Shown in pieces: positions 56,833 to 64,000 of a DNA stretch of 64,000 bases (its first letter is position 1; the number at the start of each line of letters is the position of its first letter). Made by a program: the position numbers and the translations under genes. Source of the stretch: Cladobotryum mycophilum (taxonomy: Eukaryota > Ascomycota > Sordariomycetes > Hypocreales > Hypocreaceae); assembly GCA_036429605.1 (NCBI GenBank), contig CM071589.1, positions 3,968,001 through 4,032,000 of the forward strand, given 5' to 3'. The notes beneath the pieces were generated by a model. The model worked only from the letters and a program-made list of their open reading frames with translations, did no database searches and was not told where the DNA came from.

Positions 56833-58973
56833 TTAAACATCAAGCTTGGCACTGCCAAATTTGACCTCCCACTCGTCGTTCACATCCCGATAGTCCTCGC
56901 TCCCGTATGGGCTCGTGACCTCGGTCATCAAGCCCTTTTGCTTCCGGCGAGGGTTCAGCCCGAGGTCGCGCTGCAGCATGTCCAAGTACGACACGGCGTC
57001 GAAGATGAACGAGGGAACCCTGTTCTCGGTGGGGTAGCGCCACTTGCAGAAACGGTTGTGCAACACGGTCTCGTAGCGCAATCTCGACATGGCCGTCTCG
57101 TCGCCAACCGCCACCGAGGGGTCCTTTGCCAGCAGGCCGGAGAAGTAGGCGCTGATCCAGAGGCCCTGCAGATGAGCGGTCAGGGGATTGCTGAAATTAC
57201 TGACCATTCCGCTGAACGCCACATCTCGAGGGCGCAGGAAACGTTCCGATGGTGGCACGAGGAAGCGGTGCATCATGAACAGGGTCATTGGCTTTGTGCT
57301 GTGAGTGCCGTTGCCGTACGACATGCCCTTTTGGCTTTCTAGTGGAACGTAGTTTCTGTTCCAGACGGGCTGATTACGGAGTCTGGGGAATCGCTGGAAG
57401 ATGTCCTTGTCGGCTTGGTCGAGAAGGTGTGTCTGGTTTGCGAGATCCTCCGAGGGAGCATTGGCAGCTACTTCGTGAGGAAAGCCAAGCTCCTTCTCGA
57501 TGCCTTCGGGGAGGAACTTCATGGGAGGGGCTTGTTTCCAACCAGTGTTGGAGATGAGAACGTCCGAGTCGAACGCAGTACCATCTGAAAGGTGTACCTT
57601 TCCTGCGCTCAGATGGTCGATTTGATCGATATGAATGTTGACCTTGTCGCTTTTGACGAGTTCGAAAATATTGGTCTCATAGTTGAGGATGCTAAAGCTT
57701 GAAGCCGCAAACATGGCGGGAATCCAGGGCTTCAGCTGTGCAGTCTTGGGGTGGGCGTCGTACCCATTGAGGGACATGACATCTCCGCCCAGGATACCCC
57801 AAAAGGCGTTGACAATAAAACGGCCAATGGAGGTGCCGTGGAGGAACCCACGGATGCCCGTGTAACCACCAGCGTCACTCCAGATACAGGGGCTGAACCA
57901 GGTCAAAAAGCGTATATCTGCGCAGATTGATTAATTAAGAAATTTGATGGTGAGGAGAGACCACACGTTACACAGCACGTACTCGCAAGTTTCTCAATCC
58001 ACCTCTTGAGAGGTGTCACATATGGAGGAGCCATCCAACACGGACCATGGCCAGATGCTAATATCATCTCACGTCAGTAAACTCACAATCTCACTATTGT
58101 TTTTCTTGTAACATCAATATGGGGGGCGCATACATCGGATGACCCAATGGACTTGAACTCCAGCCCTGGCATACGTGTAAACGGCGTCCCACGCAAATTT
58201 GGTGCCGCCAAACACGGTCACGGACTTTGCTGTTTGTATGGTATCTCTGTTCTGTTGGAAGTGCTTGCTGTGGAATAGCCTGCCGCCAAACGTCTCTTGA
58301 CCCTCAAAGTGCGGCATAAAGGCCTCGGATGTAAGTCCGGACGCGACGATGAGCTTTCTCGCATAGACCTTGTACTCTCGCGGCGGCTCGGAGCTGACGA
58401 CGGTCAGGATCCAGCCACCTTGAAGCGTGTCCTGGTGCTCTGCCACGGTGATCTTGGTTTGTAGATGGATAAAGTCGCTAATCCCAAACTTGGAGGCGTA
58501 GGCTTTGAGATAAGAATTGATGACCTCGCCGGGGATATGCTGGCCCGGTCGAACGCCGAACGTGTTTGGGTCCATCGGGAAATCAGGGTATTCGTAGGTT
58601 CCCAGTAGGTTGTTGCTCTTCACATCTGGATATAGTCTCTCGTCGGCCCATGTTCCGCCAAGAGAGGACTGAGAGTCAAAGACTATGAGCGAGTCATCTG
58701 GGTTGGTGCAGTGGTACTGCTTTGCTGCTGCCAGTCCGTACCATCCTGTTGCAAGAGAAAATTAGTGAACACTGCTTTTCCTCTTCTTCTTTCCCGTAAT
58801 GATCTCTTTCTTGGCATCTTTTGTCCATCCTTCAATTGGGCTCTATAAGGCAGGTTTGTTTGACAACGGGAGAGCCGGATGAAAGGGGAAAGGCGAGTGA
58901 AGATGCGACACAACTTACCTGCACCAACTACAACACAATCATATGTCTCCATCTTACTGTCCGTAATAGCCAT
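56833..58973 (-). CDS. FAD-dependent (flavin-containing type) monooxygenase
   Basis: Exons 58919-58973, 58134-58745, 57983-58057 and 56833-57917 encode 608 residues. The FAD Rossmann motif GAGWYG is at residues 17-22, split by the first intron. LGGTWADERLYPDVKSN follows, as in FMO/Baeyer-Villiger relatives. The FMO fingerprint FxGxxxHxxxF occurs at 171-181 (FGGRLFHSKHF), and a second NADPH-binding segment VTVFGGTKFAWDA near 194-206. The C-terminal third is unusually long, with weaker features. Such enzymes oxygenate N, S or C atoms of small molecules, often in secondary metabolism; the substrate is unknown here. The gene lies between two Pth11-like receptor genes and has no PKS, NRPS or terpene gene beside it. 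Confidence 0.87.
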
Positions 58974-60204
58974 GATTAAACACACTGCCTTGAAGCAATT
59001 TCTTCGTATACAACTCGAGTCTCCAGAGACAACTGTTACTTTTGTTTATGAGCACTTCTCCATTCTCAAGCAGTCGGGTGGCAAGGTGGTCAAATACGAA
59101 TAGTCCTGGGGGGCAAACGCCATGGTCCATCTTTCTACACCGACAGGCATTTGGTTACATCCCTAGCAAAATTTCACAGAAAGGGACTCGGAATATTGAC
59201 TAGTATCATATTAGTATGTACATCGACGAGTGACCGTAAGCATTGACAGGCTTATCTCTCCTCCTGGTCAAACGGCACGGTCAATGCCGGACGACCCGCA
59301 GAACCCCCTTGCCACTTTGGCTGCATTCGTGGTTGGTGGTTGGTGGTTGACCAGCAGGGGGGGTTCCAGGAACTCTGTGTTCAAAGACGTGGCTTGCGCA
59401 AAAACCCTATTCCAACACTCTGCACCATGTACAATCCTTGACATCTTTCAAGAATCCTGAAAAGAAAGGATCTAATTGATGCCTTGATTTTACTGTCGAT
59501 CTTTTGGAGTCATTTCATTTATAGGAGGGATGGATGGGGTTAGCCCTATCCTGCAATTCAATATGAGGGTCCGCTTTGTACCTGCACCGGAGAGATGATG
59601 TCCTCATGTGGTGTAACTCTACCTGCGGCATCATATATATGCCTAGTTAAATGAGGTCAAGTTCTGTACTGTACAGGCAAGGGACTGCCCCGCCTCCCTT
59701 TCTGCAATGCTGAGCTGAGCTAGGTTTTGCTGTGCTACTCCCGTACATGTTTATGTTATGTTTGTACATGCAGTCCTACTTGAAAGTCCATCCATATTGT
59801 AGACCACGGGACCTTGCTGTAACACAACCCTGACCTGGCCTGACCGTCCGTAATAGCCAGGGTATTCGTATCGTCCATAGCCATCAGTGGATACCGACAG
59901 CAATTTACCTCATGCTCCTTGTCAGATACCGGGCAAGTGATCATCTCCAGAGCCGCAGCATTCTCGGCCGGAGCTCACCCACCTCTGATCTCAGGGTACG
60001 ATGCGAGTCGATGAGTCGTAGCAAAAAGAAAATGATTCCGGATATGCAGACTTGCATTCAGATCCCTTTTCTCCCCTCCCTTCCCCTCTCAAGTTCCCTT
60101 AGAAAGATGACTGGATCCCACTTCGGTGTGATAACTTCCCCAACCGATCCTTCACATCTTGACGGCCCAGTTTGAGCTCTTCAGCTCCCCCATTCCTCAT
60201 CGCC
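58974..60204. other. Divergent upstream region of the monooxygenase and second receptor
   Basis: 1.2 kb of sequence between two divergent start codons. TTGGTGGTTGGTGGTTG repeats lie near 59331-59347. No coding frame is supported. Confidence 0.55.
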
Positions 60205-61768
60205 ATGTCGGCTGGCCCTTCCCCTCCCGATCCGGCCGTAATTGCCGCGGCGCAGGCGGCTTTCCACCAGTTCACTGTTGAGGCATGGACTCTACTTGGT
60301 GTTGGCATCGCAGTCACAGTCTTGAGGACGTATGCGCGGGTACGATCGACTGGATGGCGAAGGCTGGGAGGAGACGACTACTTGGCTTGGGTCGCGGTGG
60401 TGAGTTTTACTGCATAAGGCTTGACTTGGGGGTTTGGAAACTAATAGCACTCCCCAGCTGCTTTATATCGCGGAGACGTCGCTTGCATATAGTGTTGGCA
60501 ATGCGGCAAACGGGCTGGCCAACAATGGCATGACAGACCAACAACGTGCAGCTCTATCTCCGGATAACCCAGAGTATCACCTAAGGTATGTGGCCTGGGA
60601 GGAGATACACCAACAACATAAGATTCACATTATTTTTAGAGTTCTTGGTTCCAAGATTCAGTTGGCTGGATGGTCAGTTTATTCATCGCTGCTCTGGACA
60701 CTGAAGGCATCCCTTCTTGTCTTCTACCTCCGATTAACGGTATGCGGGAACAAGCTGGATAGAAAAAGCTGGATAGAGCTTGGGGTTGCTAATGATGTTG
60801 AGTAGGAGGGCTTGTCCTACCACTACCGCCTACGCATCTTTATCGGCTTTGCTTTTCTTGCTGCTAGTTACATCGTCGTCGCGCTCAACCTCTATCTCTC
60901 CTGTCGCCCATTTCATAAATTCTGGCAGATTTATCCCAATCCCGGAAGTGGGTACCATTACCGAAGATTTGAGTGACGTTCAGAACACTGATAATGCGTG
61001 CCCAACTATGTTAGATGTCTGCCAACCCGCCATCTCAAACCAGATCGTCTGGGTCTACCTGGCGTTCAATGTCACGACAGATATCTACTTGATGTCCATA
61101 CCCATTCCGATGCTTTGGGCGGCAAACCTGAAGCCGGCCAAGAAGGTTGGACTAATGATTCTATTTGGTGGGGGAACCTTTGTTATCGTTTGCGCACTCT
61201 TGCGCTGCATACTCATTGTCACTGTAAGTTGAACACTACATATATGCCTCGAGCCTGTTTAGAAGGATGCGTTTGACTGACAACATGGCAGGATGAAGAG
61301 AACGGCGCACAGCTTGCAGGTTCTTGGGCCGTCAGAGAGACATTCGTCGCCGTCGTCACGTCCAACCTGCCCATGATCTTCCCCCTTTTGAAAGGCTGGC
61401 TGGTCCCGCTCCTCGGATCACTTCTGACATCGAGACGCTCTACAAATAAGCTCGACGAAGCGACACCAAAGGACATCCGCACGTTTGGCGGAAGCACCAA
61501 GAGTTGGCGCGGCCGGGGGCCACCGACTGTTCACCCAATCACGAATTTTACGATGAACGGGAGCGAGGAGAACATAGTAGAGGACGATATCACGATGCAC
61601 GACCTCAAGATTTGGAGTGATGCTTCTTCGGTAAATCATTCGCAGTGTAAAACCATTCGCAAGGACGTTCAGATTGAGGTCGAGCACGAGACACGGCATA
61701 GTTTGTCAAAGGACAAAGTAACAGTGTCAACGAGTGAGCCGGTACCGCCTCTTCCAATTCTGCCATGA
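60205..61768 (+). CDS. Pth11-like rhodopsin-fold membrane protein without CFEM
   Basis: Six exons, 60205-60399, 60458-60585, 60640-60739, 60806-60947, 61015-61223 and 61292-61768, encode 416 residues. Seven membrane segments carry the family landmarks GGDDYLAWVAV, LWTLKASLLVFYLRLT, LSCRPFHKFWQIYPNPG, CQPAISNQIVWVYLAFNVTTDIYLMSIPIPMLW and GSWAVRETFVAVVTSNLPM. A polar tail follows, with a Ser/Thr-rich end. The domain is the fungal rhodopsin-like (Pth11-type) module. There is no signal peptide or CFEM. The function is probably sensory or signalling at the plasma membrane, by family. The donor at 60948 was chosen because it alone yields the conserved NPGNVCQPAIS. Confidence 0.88.
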
Positions 61769-64000
61769 TTTATCTGGCGTGGGAGCGATTGAATGGTGGG
61801 ATGTCGGCATGGTCTCTCTCTCTCTCCTGGCTAGGGTTGGGTGGAATACTCCTTTTACTCATTTTGTGATACCTAAAAAAGACCTACGGCGTTTTAGAGT
61901 TGGGAAATCAAGATAGATGCAATTAGATTGGCAGGGGGAAATGTACGGGGTGGTCTGGACGGATGAGTGGTGCTCCCAAGTTGCGCCTGTCCGTGTTATT
62001 TACAGCCATTGATAGATGGAAGAGTTATACCAAGAGAGCAAAAAACGTGTCAATGTGGATTCATGTTCTGGTAGATACTGTATGAGAATATGTGAATGAC
62101 ATGTAATATGAAGTCACTGAACCCGTTTAAGGCATTAGTAGCTTAATCTGTTTGACGCAGAGTAAGCTCATGGGATGATGAACAAAGGGCTGGGGTTGTG
62201 CGAGAAGGGCCACACCTGCCCCCCTTTTCGGATCCATTTATACCTCACCATTATATATATGTTTGCTCGCGATACAATTACGGCCGATGACATGCAGTTC
62301 GCCGTCTTGCTAGTTAAAATCTGAACAGCGTTGTATTGAATTAGGCGAAGCCAACCTTGCAACTCTGTTTCAGTGCCACGCTTCCGTCGTCATCACCAGA
62401 TATTGGCAATAAAGACAAACCCTCCTTTCCTTGGCAGGTCAAAGGCGCTACGGGTGAACGGGATACCTTTCGCCTACGTCGTTGTTGTGGGTGGATCCTG
62501 GACGATGCATTCCCGTTGCATCCCCGCTGATAGGGGGAGGCAGAGTCGTGATCCTTGCCGGAGACCCATGGGAAAGGTGACTGGTCGGATTCTTACGGAC
62601 GCATAAGCAGAAGCAGGACTTTTACTCATGGGGTTGCATTGTATGGGGGCGCGTTGACTCGACCTTGTTTGAGCTTTCCTGGCCAGCTATCCCCCTCCCT
62701 GTAACTCACACAACCGCGGTTGATGATCACATCCATTTTTATGACGAGAGCACTGCTAAGCAGGTTTTCCTTGGGATCCACTTCAGATTACTTGAAGGAT
62801 GATTATATTTAGGTTAATAGGGATAATTATTACCCTTACATTGTAAGGACATTTGTTTCTCATCAGTAGCCATCTACGATGCCATCTCCCCCCACATGTT
62901 CTTGTATCAATCCTGATCTACTCTCTTGAAGAAATGATATAGACAGAACTATCCCCCTTGGCCTCCCAATTTTCCCCATTACCAGTCGGGCCGTCACGCG
63001 GTTTCTTATTTATTCACCTTTGTAATCTTCAGATCTTAAAGATCTATCAGGTATCATATCATGCCCTCTTTCAACCGATCTGATGCCCATCGCTATTGAC
63101 GGTGCTGTATTGTCGAGTAACACAGGCTTCTCGTTCATGAAATTACGACATCTAATCTACGCCAAATAATAGGCCAAAACCCCAGGAAGATATCCACCCT
63201 TCTTGGTAGGGCATCAAATAATGCATCCTAGGCAGTCCAACACTGCTCTCTACCACAAGCTATGATCTGATTGACGTACGTTCAACCAACCAAACAAGTA
63301 CACCGAAATGACAATCTATTCTCACCGCTGTTATCATAAACAAAAGTCGAGGTACAGTCGGAGGTTTCCTCATTCAGTCGTTCCGCATCGTTCGCTGGCA
63401 TGAATGTATTCGTTGAGTCCAACATGGACCCCAATAGTGCGTCTACCTAGCGCAATCTCTGCTGCAAGCGGCGCTCAGCCGTTCATTATTGCCTTGCTTT
63501 CATTGGTGAATTGTAGATGAGAAAACACTGGAAAGGCGTGGGATCCCTAAGCCCAGTTACTTTGCCTCTTAACCGTTGGTGTGACCATCCATCCCACCCA
63601 CCTTTGAGTCATAACCGAAGCGAAAAGCCGAAGCTTTTATGCTGCTAAAGAACTATTATTTCATTCATTTCAGCCTAGATGTTCGTTCTCTTCCATGACA
63701 AACTCGTCGCTTCAGCTTCGACATGCGGGGTCACGAAGTCAGCTCTGGTGTCAGTGAATTGCCTGTCTCGGGCTCTCAGCCAGCAGGTCGTTGATCTTTC
63801 AAGTGCACGTAGTACTGGGTGTGATGCTATGCATTTGGTAATTCCGCACTTCGGATATACACCGATTGGGCCATTGTGGTTTGTGGATATAGGGGGCAAA
63901 GTCTGAGAAGACGAAGAAAACCATTCTTCTCCCCATAGTCCTCCTTTCAAACCGTCACTCTCATGTATCCTGAAGCAGTTGTACATCTGCCTACGACAAT
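61769..64000. other. Right-end segment without a supported gene
   Basis: 2.2 kb with only short open frames. A CT microsatellite lies near 61815-61827 and a TGAGTCA at 63605-63611. A gene may continue beyond the window edge, but I see no support for one. Confidence 0.5.

Noticed and set aside
53893..61768. Secondary-metabolite gene cluster
   Set aside because: No PKS, NRPS, terpene synthase, DMATS or pathway transcription factor is present; one monooxygenase beside two receptors is not enough.

Overview
The window reads as a stretch of filamentous ascomycete nuclear chromosome (Pezizomycotina, most likely Sordariomycetes and possibly Hypocreales; the rank below class is inference). Support comes from short introns (49 to about 210 bp) with GT..AG ends and CTRAC-like branch points, from Pth11-type rhodopsin-fold receptors including one with a CFEM domain, from an Atg26 sterol glucosyltransferase with PH and two GRAM modules, and from ordinary ascomycete housekeeping genes. 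I found 21 supported protein genes, and no rRNA, tRNA, CRISPR array, virus or intact transposon. Exon limits were derived by hand: each junction was chosen so that the frame and the family's conserved sequence continue across it.

Layout. 1-5.8 kb is gene-poor and carries a cluster of four AP-1/Gcn4-type sites. 5.8-10 kb holds a Gcn4-like bZIP factor and an Fcy2-type purine-cytosine permease, both on the minus strand. 12.4-26.2 kb is a block of chromosome-maintenance and expression genes: CHL1 helicase (-) and RPL28 (+) diverge from one short promoter, CDC7 kinase (-) and condensin subunit YCS4/Cnd1 (+) diverge from another, and the FCP1 CTD phosphatase follows. 27-31.5 kb has a short-chain dehydrogenase, the complex I subunit NDUFA13/GRIM-19 and a Trp-rich orphan. 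32-42.8 kb has ATG26, the GNA1 acetyltransferase, the CMR1 WD40 protein and an Mtf2-like mitochondrial protein. 45-51 kb has a PLAC8 protein, an orphan, a glutathione S-transferase and a GT64-type glycosyltransferase. 53.9-61.8 kb is an accessory-looking segment with a CFEM receptor, an FAD monooxygenase and a second Pth11-like receptor. The last 2.2 kb shows no gene.

The most consequential observation is that three conserved genes (RPL28, FCP1 and the GT64 gene) each lack one base beside or inside a G/C homopolymer, while all other long reading frames are clean. This looks like sequencing or assembly error and would break automated gene models. The bZIP gene also has no usable in-frame start codon as given. 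I did not find convincing evidence for an entirely new system. The best leads are the AP-1 site cluster, the two orphan proteins and the receptor-monooxygenase-receptor segment.
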